From positions 1,116,001-1,180,000 of the forward strand of contig NZ_WSRW01000002.1 of NCBI RefSeq assembly GCF_009770985.1: a stretch of 64,000 nt of DNA, in the 5' to 3' direction. The notes under the pieces are model-generated. The model did not search any database. It was not told the origin of the DNA and was given only the letters and a program-made list of their open reading frames with translations. Made by a program: the position numbers and the translations under genes. This stretch comes from Mucilaginibacter lacusdianchii (lineage in GTDB: Bacteria; Bacteroidota; Bacteroidia; Sphingobacteriales; Sphingobacteriaceae). Shown in pieces: positions 23,230 to 32,966 of the stretch; the first letter of the stretch is position 1; each line of letters starts with the position of its first letter.

Positions 23230-24048
23230 TAAATCCTTATATTTAATGGGCAACGCGAGTGTTCTGCCGGATATCTGCTTTTCGGTCAGTTCAACTCTCA
23301 GGATTTTATTACCGGGAAAGGTGAGCTTTTTAAATACATATATATTGTGGTATTCTCTTTTAAAACCCGTCTTGGGATAAAGCTGCCATTCTGGCTTTAT
23401 CTCCAAAGATTGTACATTAGTCGCTTTTACAATTTTTTTATCCTCAATTTTGAAACGCAGTTCGTCAATATCGTATGGCAAGTTGGTCGAATTACGGAAC
23501 CTGATATCTAAAAACAGGTGATCGCCAATTGCATAAATATGGTTGAGGCTAGCGGAAAGCCCATATGCCTTAGCAATTCTCACTGCTGATTCCCCTCCTT
23601 TATCCAAAATCGTCAGGGCATACCTTTTCATTTCAGGTGTGGTCAGGGTTATACCCGGAAAGTCCAGGGGCATGCACTGATCAGGTTGTATGGTAATCGA
23701 AGCAGGTAAACTGCCATTTATTGCCACAGTATAAGTTAGCCGATACTGTGCAATAAAACTTTCCCCTACGATGGTAATCACCCCAAGGTTGGTCTGATCA
23801 GCCAGACGTTTTACAGAATCGGGAATTAACTTCAACCGCAGTAAATTATTCACCGGCATATCTCCGAGAATACTATGGCTTGAAATATCGGCGTACTGAA
23901 TAGGTTCAGGTGAAATGAAATGAATATCAGCTTGAGCACCCAGCTGGATTTCAGGCAGGTTATTTAAATTCCTATAACCTTCGTTCTGGGCAAAAAGGAT
24001 TTGCACCGCACCTAGGAGGGCGGTAAATAGCAAGATTAATTTTTTCAT
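23209..24048 (-). CDS. traN: Conjugative transposon protein TraN (DUF4138)
   Basis: A 279-aa exported protein of the DUF4138/TraN family, a periplasmic or outer-membrane part of the transfer channel equivalent in place to VirB9. A signal peptide (LILLFTALLGAVQILFAQ) leads a beta-rich body with SLEIKPEWQLYPKTGFKREY and the ISGRTLALPI-type C-terminus typical of the family. The gene is 5 bp downstream of traM, in the order known from CTnDOT-like elements (K-L-M-N). Confidence 0.85.
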   Translation of the reverse strand: MKKLILLFTALLGAVQILFAQNEGYRNLNNLPEIQLGAQADIHFISPEPIQYADISSHSILGDMPVNNLLRLKLIPDSVKRLADQTNLGVITIVGESFIAQYRLTYTVAINGSLPASITIQPDQCMPLDFPGITLTTPEMKRYALTILDKGGESAVRIAKAYGLSASLNHIYAIGDHLFLDIRFRNSTNLPYDIDELRFKIEDKKIVKATNVQSLEIKPEWQLYPKTGFKREYHNIYVFKKLTFPGNKILRVELTEKQISGRTLALPIKYKDLLAADPL

Positions 24049-24053
24049 AAATT

Positions 24054-25274
24054 TTACTGAATTTGTTGTTGTTGTTTGCGGAGCGCCTGTGGGTCGATCA
24101 GGTATACAAGGCTGTTATATTTCAATTTTGCCTTGTTCTTCCGGATCAGTTTACTTACAGCAGTGGTGGTAGATTCAAACATGCGCTGCACCAGGCTCAT
24201 GACCATTTGGTTATTGTTATCGGCGGATTGCTGAAGCGTTACGCCTTGGCTTGTGCTACTGCCTAGCTCTTTAGAAAAATCACGGAAAGCAGAAGCAGGC
24301 ACGTACAGGCCGGGAAGTCCATCGTTATCATAAACCAGTAATTTTACGGGTAATAGCTGATCGTCCTGCATGATCGAGCTAATGGATAACAAGACCCGCT
24401 GGCCGGTAAAACCCGTAATTTCAGCATAGAGATAAGTCCCTTGTTTGATTAAAGACAGCCCTGCCATCATATCATCTAACAGCCGGATCCGCAGCCTTGA
24501 TCCGGCATACCCGGTTATATTCTGATCAACGATAGCCCTGATCATACCGTCATGATGTTCCGGTGTAATGGTGTTAAATGCCTCTGAAGCAGCATTAACC
24601 TTGCTTACCGGCAAGATCTTCTCAACAGGTTGGGCAATACGTTCCTTTTCCGCTTGAGCTTGACGTTGCTGGGCTTTATAGTCCGGATCACGGGTCTTCT
24701 CCATGCTGTCAATCAATGCCATTTGCTGACGGAAAAGCTGCATTGGATCGGTACCTGTTGTCCTCGCTCTGATGTTTTGTGAGCCAGGAGAACTGCGCAT
24801 TTTGTTCAATGCCTCAGCCAATGCCTGGTCAGATGGCTGCCGGCCTCGATAAGCAGTAGGATTCACCGTCACATCAGGGAACCCGGAATGGTTAGGGTTT
24901 AAACCAACTTCAGGGTTGTTACTTTTGTATTTCACCGCAAGCGCTTTACGGATGGAATCCAGTCTCCTTTTTTCCGCATTATTATATAAATCCGGTGCCT
25001 GTGAGGTCGATACGGCTTCATCCTGCAACTGGTTTATGGCCGTGTAGCCATCCGCCTTTTTATACTGCTCACGATAGGCGTCCAATTTATCTGATAATGT
25101 GCTTTTCTTGACCTGATCGGACACATCGGCCACATTGACCTGTAAAGAGTCTTTACCCTTGACCACCGCTTTGGATTTGCCAAAACTGGATTTATATGTA
25201 TAAAACAGTAGCAGGAAGAAAGGCAGCAGGATCAGCGGTAAAACATACCTGGGACTTTTAAAATTTACTTTCAT
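24054..25274 (-). CDS. traM: Conjugative transposon protein TraM
   Basis: A 406-aa inner-membrane-anchored protein. One N-terminal transmembrane helix (VLPLILLPFFLLLFYTY, residues 11-27) is followed by a long Gln/Ala/Lys-rich periplasmic linker (30-230). The C-terminal domain (about 235-390) has IRAIVDQNITGYAGSRLRIR and a VYDNDGLPGLYVPASAF block. This layout is that of TraM, the VirB10-like scaffold spanning the envelope. It lies between the TraL-position gene and traN. Confidence 0.87.
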   Translation of the reverse strand: MKVNFKSPRYVLPLILLPFFLLLFYTYKSSFGKSKAVVKGKDSLQVNVADVSDQVKKSTLSDKLDAYREQYKKADGYTAINQLQDEAVSTSQAPDLYNNAEKRRLDSIRKALAVKYKSNNPEVGLNPNHSGFPDVTVNPTAYRGRQPSDQALAEALNKMRSSPGSQNIRARTTGTDPMQLFRQQMALIDSMEKTRDPDYKAQQRQAQAEKERIAQPVEKILPVSKVNAASEAFNTITPEHHDGMIRAIVDQNITGYAGSRLRIRLLDDMMAGLSLIKQGTYLYAEITGFTGQRVLLSISSIMQDDQLLPVKLLVYDNDGLPGLYVPASAFRDFSKELGSSTSQGVTLQQSADNNNQMVMSLVQRMFESTTTAVSKLIRKNKAKLKYNSLVYLIDPQALRKQQQQIQ

Positions 25275-25294
25275 GATTTGGATGGATTAATAAT

Positions 25295-25738
25295 TCATGG
25301 TGCATTTATGCGTTGGGCGTGAACCTGCTTTTTAACCAGTTCAATATTTTCAAAAGCACGTTGGAGAACAAGACTGTCCGCTGATGTGAGCGTATCCTTT
25401 TTCAGCAGGATGTTAACCTGAGATTGATAAGCCCACATCATTTGTAATGCTTGGGCTGTATTTACAATGGAACCCAGGCCGGGTGATGTTCTTTCACCAG
25501 TGGAGTACTTGGTAAGCTGGTTCTCCGGCTTACCGCTTCGCATAATGGTAAAAGCCAGTATGCCAGAGGATAACATACTTATGATCATTACGCTAAACAG
25601 CAATCTAGGGTATCGCTCTGCGATCAACCGGCAACGACAGCCTATTTTTTTGAACTGGGGAGCCAGTTCTTTCAGGAGCTCCCCACCAATGGTTGAATGC
25701 GGGTCCCGCTTAGAGATTATTTTTCTGAACATTGTCAA
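25295..25738 (-). CDS. Small membrane protein at the TraL position
   Basis: A 147-aa protein with one transmembrane helix (LLFSVMIISMLSSGILAFTI, about 48-67) and a helical periplasmic part. It overlaps the end of traK by 29 bp and lies 20 bp before traM, the place of traL in CTnDOT-type operons, but the sequence itself is not conserved enough for me to name it. Likely a structural partner of TraK and TraM. Confidence 0.65.
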   Translation of the reverse strand: MTMFRKIISKRDPHSTIGGELLKELAPQFKKIGCRCRLIAERYPRLLFSVMIISMLSSGILAFTIMRSGKPENQLTKYSTGERTSPGLGSIVNTAQALQMMWAYQSQVNILLKKDTLTSADSLVLQRAFENIELVKKQVHAQRINAP

Positions 25739-26330
25739 GGTCTTTGTTTTCCAGTGTTTTCCAGCGGGTAATCAGAACAGCATTGGGGTTATTGTTCGAG
25801 CGAACATCTAAATCTTTCAAGTAGCCTTCCGTGACCAGGGACCGGATAATCGTGCTGCTGCGCCGGTCAATTTTTTGCTTGCCATAATACCTGAAATAAC
25901 GGTGTGGCATATCGAGATAAATACTATCTGTTTGCAGGGTCAGCACGGCGCTGGAAGAAAGTATCGAGTTAAAAAATCCTTTTTCTTTTAAATTATTGTA
26001 TTGCAGGACACCGCTTTCATCAACCAGGTACATCGCCTGTTTCATCTGGTATTCAATATACTTGTCATCCGGGGTCAGGGTAAAAAACAAAGAATGGAAG
26101 CGGTTGATATCGGACCGGTATTCCGCCTCGCGGTTCATACTGACATCCGTTTGCCTGGCCAGCAGCGGCATGCTGGAGGCGTCCAGCACATAAACACTTT
26201 GCCGGGCAACTGCGACCTGACGATAAGCAAAAAAGCTGACCAGCCCAACCATCCCTAAAGCACATACAAAGCTGCCTGCAGACAAGAAGGTGGCCAGCCT
26301 CACTTTGGTTTCTATATTTTTAATGATCAT
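25710..26330 (-). CDS. traK: Conjugative transposon protein TraK (VirB8-like)
   Basis: A 206-aa bitopic inner-membrane protein. A short cytoplasmic start (MIIKNIETKVRLATF) precedes a membrane helix (about 15-36). The periplasmic body includes REAEYRSDINRFHSLFFTLTPDDKYIEYQM, whose NxFHxxxFxLxPD pattern is typical of TraK. It occupies the VirB8 place as a nucleation factor of the channel. It lies between traJ and the TraL-position gene. Confidence 0.88.
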   Translation of the reverse strand: MIIKNIETKVRLATFLSAGSFVCALGMVGLVSFFAYRQVAVARQSVYVLDASSMPLLARQTDVSMNREAEYRSDINRFHSLFFTLTPDDKYIEYQMKQAMYLVDESGVLQYNNLKEKGFFNSILSSSAVLTLQTDSIYLDMPHRYFRYYGKQKIDRRSSTIIRSLVTEGYLKDLDVRSNNNPNAVLITRWKTLENKDLDNVQKNNL

Positions 26331-26393
26331 TTTTTAGGAAAATAAAAAGGCCACCGGTTCCCGGCAGCCCTGTGTTGTTGAAATCTAAAGAGG

Positions 26394-27509
26394 TTACATT
26401 TTTCCGATCATCCGGGTCACGGTTGCCCCCAGGCTGGACGCGCCACGCCCCATCGTTGAGGATGCAGAGGTGATACCGGAAGTGGAAACGATCCAGGTAC
26501 TGATGCTGGGAACGGTAAGCATGGTCAGCCCGCCAATCAAAAAAGTTATAATGACCATGCCAAACGATAAAATACCATTGGAAGCGAACCAGCCTAGTTT
26601 TTCCATGGTGTTACCGGAGGTATCCAGTAATTGCTGAAAGCGGGTGATTTCTGCCTCCATCGCGAATTGCTGAAACTGTGTGGCCACGTATAAAATCAGA
26701 TAAGCAATGCCACTGTATAGGTTGACCGATATAAAACGGGCAACCCAGGTCGTAAAGGAATCCCGGAAAGCAGGAAGGATGCTCACCGCTACGGAAAACG
26801 GGCCAAGGATAATCAGGATGGTTGAAAAAATGATCTGTACAAAAAAAACGATATAAACACAGATCCGCAAAATCCAGATCGCCAGGGTTTCCAGCAGAGA
26901 GGTGGCGAGCAATTGCAGGCCGACCTGCAAACGGTTACGAAGTTCAATAATAGGGTTCCAGATCTGCGCGAAGCCATCTTTCACATCGGACTTAACGGAT
27001 TCCCAAGCCTTCTCATACCAGGTTCCAGCTTCGTGGCTGGCAACCTCTGTTTGTGCCTGCATACTCATCAGCGAATCAGCCACGGTGACTATGAGCTGCG
27101 CCCGTTGCACTCTAAGGTCGTTCAGATGAACTTCACTGCCGTTAAATAGAGCATTTGTTTTGTTTTCAATCAGATCGGTGGGATAAGCAACTACTTTAGT
27201 AAAGGTGCCCCACCAAAGGATAACCATGACTAATGCAAAGGGACGAAGCAGCGGCATAATCTCCAGCTGTTTATCTCCGGACATCATCTCGTAAGCTTTG
27301 ATGGAAAAAAATATAATCATAAAAATGGCAGCTAGTGCCTGGGCATCGGCAATGAAAGTGTCGTAACTGGACCAGATGCTATCTTTCATGATTTTCAAAA
27401 AATGCATCATGCCATCTTCATAAACCCCATTGCCCTGGAGGAAATTAAAAGTGTCCTTGAACGAATCGGTGACATTGACCGGTTGGACCTGTAAGAGTAT
27501 ACTCAGCAT
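26394..27509 (-). CDS. traJ: Conjugative transposon protein TraJ (VirB6-like)
   Basis: A 371-aa polytopic inner-membrane protein with about seven hydrophobic segments, grouped at residues 45-100 and 200-350. Family marks are AIFMIIFFSIKAYEMMSGDKQLEIMPLLRPF, split here around the first helix, and ILGPFSVAVSILPAF in the core. It forms part of the inner-membrane pore like VirB6. It begins 12 bp downstream of the 263-aa exported gene. Confidence 0.88.
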   Translation of the reverse strand: MLSILLQVQPVNVTDSFKDTFNFLQGNGVYEDGMMHFLKIMKDSIWSSYDTFIADAQALAAIFMIIFFSIKAYEMMSGDKQLEIMPLLRPFALVMVILWWGTFTKVVAYPTDLIENKTNALFNGSEVHLNDLRVQRAQLIVTVADSLMSMQAQTEVASHEAGTWYEKAWESVKSDVKDGFAQIWNPIIELRNRLQVGLQLLATSLLETLAIWILRICVYIVFFVQIIFSTILIILGPFSVAVSILPAFRDSFTTWVARFISVNLYSGIAYLILYVATQFQQFAMEAEITRFQQLLDTSGNTMEKLGWFASNGILSFGMVIITFLIGGLTMLTVPSISTWIVSTSGITSASSTMGRGASSLGATVTRMIGKM

Positions 27510-27521
27510 ACCATGCGATTT

Positions 27522-28313
27522 TTATGGTTTATAGTTACTTAAAATTTCGTCAGCGATCTGCCGGTCCGTTCTGTAACCGGCAGATGGACTCAACGGTGCG
27601 CCGGTTTCAGGCGACTTCAATGCTTTTGCCCGACGGTTCAAGGTCAGCAGGAAGGCTGCCTGCTGCTTCTGGGTATCCCAGGCGGCGCTTAGCCGGCGGT
27701 ATTCCGCCAAGAGGCGGTGATAAGTCAGGATGCGCGAGCCTCTGTCAAGCAAGGTGTTCCGTGCTGTGTTCAACCGCTCTGCCAGACTTTGCGATTCTTC
27801 CAGATACCAGTGATAAGATCCGCTGGTAACCAGATAACTTTGCACTTCGGCTGAAGTGCCGTTCAGCAACTGGTCGTCCTGTTGTGTCAGCAGACTTTTG
27901 AAGGCTTTGCTATAATACAGCAACCACAATGGGTCAGCGCCGGTGACCAAACCTGAATAATTTAAGGCTTCCGAAACGGCTGTATTACGCAGCGTATCGG
28001 CTTGTGAGTGATAGGCCTGATCTGTATTCTGCATGGCAGCAACCAAGGCAAGGCGCTGGGTCTGAGGGCCAACAGGTCCAAGCGGTCGCAGATCTTTTTT
28101 ATGATAGTCGGGATGCCATGCCCAGGTCAGCCAATACAATGGATTAAGAGACAAAAAGCCGGGACTGGGCGTGAACTTGTCTTGATCCCATTGTTTAAAT
28201 ACCATGCGCTCCTGCTGGTAGCGGATCGATTTATCGTTGATCGGCAGCTGAGCATGGACCACTGTCACCAGGCTGAAAAACGTAGCTATGGTAAAATAAA
28301 ATTTTTGCGTCAT
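27522..28313 (-). CDS. Exported hypothetical protein of the tra operon (263 aa)
   Basis: A signal peptide (FYFTIATFFSLVTVVHAQ) precedes a tryptophan-rich segment (FLSLNPLYWLTWAWHPDYHK, residues 54-73) and a long helical body with the C-terminal TDRQIADEIL, which is shared with the three smaller exported proteins upstream. It lies between them and traJ. Probably a periplasmic subunit of the channel; it may be the DUF5045-type protein of Bacteroidota ICEs, though I am not certain. Confidence 0.65.
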   Translation of the reverse strand: MTQKFYFTIATFFSLVTVVHAQLPINDKSIRYQQERMVFKQWDQDKFTPSPGFLSLNPLYWLTWAWHPDYHKKDLRPLGPVGPQTQRLALVAAMQNTDQAYHSQADTLRNTAVSEALNYSGLVTGADPLWLLYYSKAFKSLLTQQDDQLLNGTSAEVQSYLVTSGSYHWYLEESQSLAERLNTARNTLLDRGSRILTYHRLLAEYRRLSAAWDTQKQQAAFLLTLNRRAKALKSPETGAPLSPSAGYRTDRQIADEILSNYKP

Positions 28314-28318
28314 AACTT

Positions 28319-28990
28319 TTAAGGTTTTAAGATTTGATACTGCAATTGAATTTGATCTGCAATGCGTGAATCCTGATTAACGAAATTTTGAAATGGATTG
28401 GCGGTCTTTAGCATGCCGTTCATCCGGGTCCAGTACATGGTTTTATACATGCTGTACGTCAGGGCCCGCATTACCTGCAATTCCAGAATTACCTTGCGTA
28501 GCAGCAGGTCCCGCTTTTCATAATTCATCAGGATATTGTCCCCTTCTTTTAAAATAAAGGCCGCTACTTCAGACACCAGGTTGATACCTCTTCTTTTCAT
28601 CTGATTGGCAACGTCCTCGGCAAATAATAACAGCAAGGGGTTGTCTCTCGCCAAAGCAGTGATCTGCGCACATTGTGTGGTGATATCGCCGATGGTCGAT
28701 TCCACTTGTTTAACAGCAAGGCCATTTTTAAGTGTGGCATTAACAGTTGCCAGAGACTGGTGGATCATATCCTGTACCAGCACGACAGAACTAAGGTTGA
28801 GGTTGATATTATCCAGATCTTCCTTGATTTTTTGTAGTGAATTTTGATGGGTGTTCTCTGCTGCTGTCCGGTAAAGACCGTTTTCATTGACAATAGCAAA
28901 ATGGCCGGCATCAAAAATCACGGTCTGGGCATGAACGTTGACATGGCAGGTCAGCAACAGGAAAAGTGTTGCCGTTAAAATAAACTTCAT
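28319..28990 (-). CDS. Exported TraI-position protein, copy 3 of 3
   Basis: A 223-aa secreted helical protein. Signal peptide LTATLFLLLTCHVNVHAQ. The core (LARDNPLLLLFAEDVANQMK, AAFILKEGDN, MYKTMYWTRMNGMLKTANPF) closely matches the gene at 29646-30314 and, more weakly, the one at 28993-29649, so this is a tandem family. All end in a NxFxxFVNQDxxIAD motif. They occupy the TraI/VirB5-like place between the VirB4 ATPase and TraJ. Presumably periplasmic or pilus-tip components. Confidence 0.7.
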   Translation of the reverse strand: MKFILTATLFLLLTCHVNVHAQTVIFDAGHFAIVNENGLYRTAAENTHQNSLQKIKEDLDNINLNLSSVVLVQDMIHQSLATVNATLKNGLAVKQVESTIGDITTQCAQITALARDNPLLLLFAEDVANQMKRRGINLVSEVAAFILKEGDNILMNYEKRDLLLRKVILELQVMRALTYSMYKTMYWTRMNGMLKTANPFQNFVNQDSRIADQIQLQYQILKP

Positions 28991-28992
28991 AG

Positions 28993-29649
28993 TTACTTTT
29001 TTAAAGCACCGGCATTCCGGACGATCTCGTCTACCAGGTTTTTATCCTGGTTAATAAAACTGCTGAACGGGTTATCCGAACGGGAATGCAGGTTGTAGTT
29101 GGTAATGGTAGTTAACAAACCTATAGATGCGCCATTGATCCGGCGTAATTCAGTAATGACATAAGAAAACAACATCTTCCGGTCATTGGCTTTCATCTGA
29201 TTCACGTCACCGATGGTCAAGATCAAACCGGCGCAGTAATCCGTCAGTAATTCAGCCTGGTTAACCAGGTCGATTTCTGCACCAGCCGCCAAAGCGATCA
29301 GAATGGGTTTATCCCGGCACTGGTTAACGGTCAGCTGCTGCTGACGGATGATGTCGTTGATAATTGGTGTAGCTTCGATTCCGATTTGCGCAACATTGAT
29401 GACCAGCCCAAGCGTGTGGAAGCGATCATAAATCTTCCGGTAAGTCGTTTTCAGCGTCGTCATTTTCGACCGGTTTACATCCTCGTTTGCAGTAACGGTC
29501 GCCTGTGCGGTACGGGCCTTCGTCTGACGGTCATACTCAGATTCACTGTTACTAACCAGTTGATGCAACAAGACCACATTTACCTGGGTAAAGCCGGTTT
29601 GAGCTATCCCTAGTATGCAAAAAGCAAACAAAATCAAGGGCTTGCTCAT
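28993..29649 (-). CDS. Exported TraI-position protein, copy 2 of 3
   Basis: A 218-aa secreted helical protein with signal peptide LILFAFCILGIAQTGFTQ. The C-terminal part (LHSRSDNPFSSFINQDKNLVD) carries the same ending as its two neighbours, while the core is more diverged and holds a Cys pair (NQCRDKPILIAL, LTDYCAGLIL) the others lack. It overlaps the upstream gene by 4 bp. Same envelope role inferred. Confidence 0.68.
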   Translation of the reverse strand: MSKPLILFAFCILGIAQTGFTQVNVVLLHQLVSNSESEYDRQTKARTAQATVTANEDVNRSKMTTLKTTYRKIYDRFHTLGLVINVAQIGIEATPIINDIIRQQQLTVNQCRDKPILIALAAGAEIDLVNQAELLTDYCAGLILTIGDVNQMKANDRKMLFSYVITELRRINGASIGLLTTITNYNLHSRSDNPFSSFINQDKNLVDEIVRNAGALKK

Positions 29650-30314
29650 GGTTTGAGAGTTTTGCTGTTCCGTAAAATATCATCTGCGATTTGCCGGTCT
29701 ATATTGACAAATCCGGCGTAGGGATTAAGTGAATTCAGTATACCACGCATTTTGGCATAGTATAAAGTTCGGTACATACCATAAGCGACCCCACGGATAA
29801 TCGATAATTCTGTGACGACCCGGTTCAGAAGTTTTGCCCGTTCGCCGCTATCCATCAGATTATTCTGGCCACCCTGTAAAATGAAGGTGCTCACCTCGGC
29901 TGCCACTGCAGTCGCCCTGGTCTTGAACTCGTTTGCGCCCTGTTCAGCAAAAAGAAGAAGTGCGGGATTTTGCCCGGCAAGGCTCGCCGCTTTACCCACA
30001 TCAGTGACGATATCATTGCTGATTTCGGCTACATCTTTAATGGCCAATAAATTGGTCATGATGGAGGAAACTTCGCTTAATCCTTTGTAAATTTTGGCTT
30101 GCAGGTCATTAACTATAGTTAGCTGGCCTGTAACCGCCAACTGCCCGCTTTGAATCAGGGCTAATTTGTTATTGGTCGTGTTGAGCTGTCCGTCAATAAT
30201 CCCGGAATGAACAGCCATGGCTGCGGAGGTAGCGGGGTCTACATATACGGTCTGCGCACGGGCACTTATATAAAGCAGGCAAAATGCTGTCAGTATCAGA
30301 AAAGGCTTGATCAT
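29646..30314 (-). CDS. Exported TraI-position protein, copy 1 of 3
   Basis: A 222-aa secreted helical protein counted from MIKPFLILTAFCLLYISARA, which gives a proper signal peptide; a longer upstream frame would bury it. The core LAGQNPALLLFAEQGANEFK, FILQGGQNNLMDSGERAKLL and MYRTLYYAKMRGILNSLNPY matches the third copy closely. First gene after the 180-bp gap that follows the VirB4-type ATPase. Confidence 0.7.
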   Translation of the reverse strand: MIKPFLILTAFCLLYISARAQTVYVDPATSAAMAVHSGIIDGQLNTTNNKLALIQSGQLAVTGQLTIVNDLQAKIYKGLSEVSSIMTNLLAIKDVAEISNDIVTDVGKAASLAGQNPALLLFAEQGANEFKTRATAVAAEVSTFILQGGQNNLMDSGERAKLLNRVVTELSIIRGVAYGMYRTLYYAKMRGILNSLNPYAGFVNIDRQIADDILRNSKTLKP

Positions 30315-30497
30315 AAATTGAAATATTAAGGGGTTAAACAATGAAGGAAGATTTTCGTGGTTTTGAGTATGACGACACTGACGATGGAACTGAGCAGCGA
30401 TCAAGCATGAAAGTTGCTGTAAGAATTGGAAGATTTGCAAATCGGAGTAGTTGCCGGAGAATTTCTGCGTTGAAATGCAAGAAGCGGGTTGAATCAG

Positions 30498-32966
30498 TTA
30501 AGCAACTGCGTTAGATCTGCCGGTAGACGGTCCATCAGCATTTACCTGTCTAACAAAAGCGTCCAGTTTCAAACCCGACCGGTTAAGGTCATCAACAAAG
30601 GCTGTTAAAGCGGCAGGGTAATCCTGATATAGCGTAACATATTTTTCCACTGCATTCTTTTCCGGTTTTTCGGTGGTATAGGTCAGGTACTGGGTTAATG
30701 CGGTTTCTACACCATAAACTTCGCCGACAGAACCACGCCGATAGTAAACTTCCTTGAAGCGGCCGCGATTCTCTTTATTGTCCAGTTGATTGATGGTAAA
30801 AATTTTTTTCTGTTCGACCTCAGTAATAGATAGCAGCCGTGCAATCTCCTGGTAGTTTTCCTTGAACTTACTTTGGTCGAGTAATATGACGGAATCCGAG
30901 TTGTTGATGATGCTGTCTTTGACAATGGGATTGCCTAATATATCACCCAGTTCCTGCGTGACTTCAATAATTTCGCCCCAGAACTTACGTACAGTTTTAT
31001 TTAGGTACAATAAAAAGCCGGCCATAATAGGTGATGCCAGTGCCTTCCAGGCTTCTTCAAGAATAAGAGCTTTTCGCTGACTTTTCCTGTGTCGCATTTT
31101 CTGGATAAAAACATCCATGATGATCAGGGTACATATCGGCAACAAGGTTTTATTGTTCTGAACATTATCAATCTCGTAGACGATAAACCGTTCATTAAAT
31201 AATGACTGATCGATAGCCTCGTTCAAAATGGTACCGTATTCACCGCCATGATAAAACTTCTTCAGTACATACCGGAATTCATCAAGGTCAAATGGTATAC
31301 GTTCTTCGGTTTTAATCTGCGGTATTTTTTCCAGGGCAAAATCATAAAAGCTGTTAAAGTTCAGGACAGGCACAGGCTGGCTGAAACTGAAAGCATAGTA
31401 GGCGCTGATCACATGGGAAATGACATCACGTTCCACCCCGTTGATAATGCCTTCTGCACCTTTCCAAAGCAAGCAGATCAGAGTAGCCAGGAAATCCTTT
31501 TTTTCCAGGTTATATTCGTTTTCGCTGATAGCGAAAGGATTCATAGTGATCGGCTTTTCCTCACTGTAGGTGATGTACTTTCCCCGGTAGTAAGCGCACA
31601 AACCGGAATATGAATGGCCGACGTCCACGATGACGACATCCATATTGTAAAGCATATATTGCTCGACCAAAGCGTTCATAAAAAAACTTTTACCGGAACC
31701 GCTCGGACCCAGGACGAACTTATTACGGTTATTGATCCGCCCGGTTCGCATAGGCAGGTCTGAGGGGTCAATGGCTACCGGAACGCCCTGCCGGTCGGTG
31801 AACCTGACCAAAAAGTCTGATGGGTCATCGGTCAGCAGGGCTTCCTTGAAAAAAAAGCAGAGTGCAGCATCAGCCGTGGTCAAAAACCAGTCATAAGTTT
31901 TCAGTTCAACCGCATTACCAGGCAAGACTGAACGGTAGAGTTCCATTTGGTTATAGGCGTTGCGGGAGGGTATGATTCCTTGCTGAAATAAAGCGGCTTC
32001 AATAAAGTTCACCGCACGGCCGGTTTTATCAATATGTGCGCAGACCAAGATGTTAAAATGAGCGTGAACCAGCAACTGATTGTCCCGCGCTACATCGGAA
32101 AGCAATTGATTTATATCCGCTACGCAAAGGTTGTTGGCCGGATCCGGCACACCCGCGTGGCGCTTACGTTTTAATTCCAGCTTGTTAAGGGTGATTCGCT
32201 GCTGCGGAATTTCCAGTACCTGGTTATAGATTAAACAATCATATCCCGGTACACTGTGCAGGAAACTTAAATTATCAACAGGCAGGATAGTTTTGGCCCG
32301 CCCTTCCTGCTTTTCGGCATAGGTGGACACCTGCTCGGGAAGGTCTATCAGGTCAGTGTCAATGAGGCTAATGCTCCGGATACTGCGCTGTCCCATTCTG
32401 AGTTCCCCATCAAGCGATAACACATTATCCAGCGCGATGGTGGCATCTGAAAAAGACATACCCAGTATGCGCCGGACATACTGCCCGATATCCTGTTCCC
32501 CGAGAAGCTCAGGCTTTAAGCCGGCATCGCTTAACAGATCATGGGTTTTTAAAACGGCTTGTTTAAAATCATTCAAGGCTTTCTGGTCAAAGACATAAAA
32601 GGCATTACGCTTCACCTGCCGGGTGATGACAAGATAAGTGGTTAATGCGGTATACTCCCGTCCTGCAAAATGTTCATGATACTTTTGCTGGAGGAATTCA
32701 TCCGCAGGCTGGCCATGGTACTGTTTACGGCAAAACACATCTTGCTTTTGCAGGATGTGACCTTCACCCAGAATTTTGACGAGGTTGAGGAGCAGGCTAT
32801 GATAATGGTTGTAGCCATCGGGATCAGCCGCATATTGCAGCACAGGGTTCTGGATTCTAAAAATGACCGAATAATCACCGCGAAGGCCGTAAAGCAGGTG
32901 AAGCCCATTTTGCTGGTCTATTCCGGCGTAGGGCAATTCAAAGGAGTTTTTCTGATGAGATGCCAT
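30498..32966 (-). CDS. traG: TraG-family conjugation ATPase (VirB4-like)
   Basis: An 822-aa cytoplasmic ATPase powering channel assembly. The start MASHQKNSFELPYAGID at 32966 gives the canonical N-terminus; a longer frame upstream would run through traF. The N-terminal half is the TraG/VirB4 accessory domain. The ATPase half holds Walker A KFVLGPSGSGKSFFMNAL (about 435-452), VDVGHSYSGLCAYY and Walker B ALILEEAWKAL near 660. It overlaps the traF end by 29 bp. Named traG as in CTnDOT; not the same protein as the coupling ATPase at 20.6 kb. Confidence 0.92.
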   Translation of the reverse strand: MASHQKNSFELPYAGIDQQNGLHLLYGLRGDYSVIFRIQNPVLQYAADPDGYNHYHSLLLNLVKILGEGHILQKQDVFCRKQYHGQPADEFLQQKYHEHFAGREYTALTTYLVITRQVKRNAFYVFDQKALNDFKQAVLKTHDLLSDAGLKPELLGEQDIGQYVRRILGMSFSDATIALDNVLSLDGELRMGQRSIRSISLIDTDLIDLPEQVSTYAEKQEGRAKTILPVDNLSFLHSVPGYDCLIYNQVLEIPQQRITLNKLELKRKRHAGVPDPANNLCVADINQLLSDVARDNQLLVHAHFNILVCAHIDKTGRAVNFIEAALFQQGIIPSRNAYNQMELYRSVLPGNAVELKTYDWFLTTADAALCFFFKEALLTDDPSDFLVRFTDRQGVPVAIDPSDLPMRTGRINNRNKFVLGPSGSGKSFFMNALVEQYMLYNMDVVIVDVGHSYSGLCAYYRGKYITYSEEKPITMNPFAISENEYNLEKKDFLATLICLLWKGAEGIINGVERDVISHVISAYYAFSFSQPVPVLNFNSFYDFALEKIPQIKTEERIPFDLDEFRYVLKKFYHGGEYGTILNEAIDQSLFNERFIVYEIDNVQNNKTLLPICTLIIMDVFIQKMRHRKSQRKALILEEAWKALASPIMAGFLLYLNKTVRKFWGEIIEVTQELGDILGNPIVKDSIINNSDSVILLDQSKFKENYQEIARLLSITEVEQKKIFTINQLDNKENRGRFKEVYYRRGSVGEVYGVETALTQYLTYTTEKPEKNAVEKYVTLYQDYPAALTAFVDDLNRSGLKLDAFVRQVNADGPSTGRSNAVA

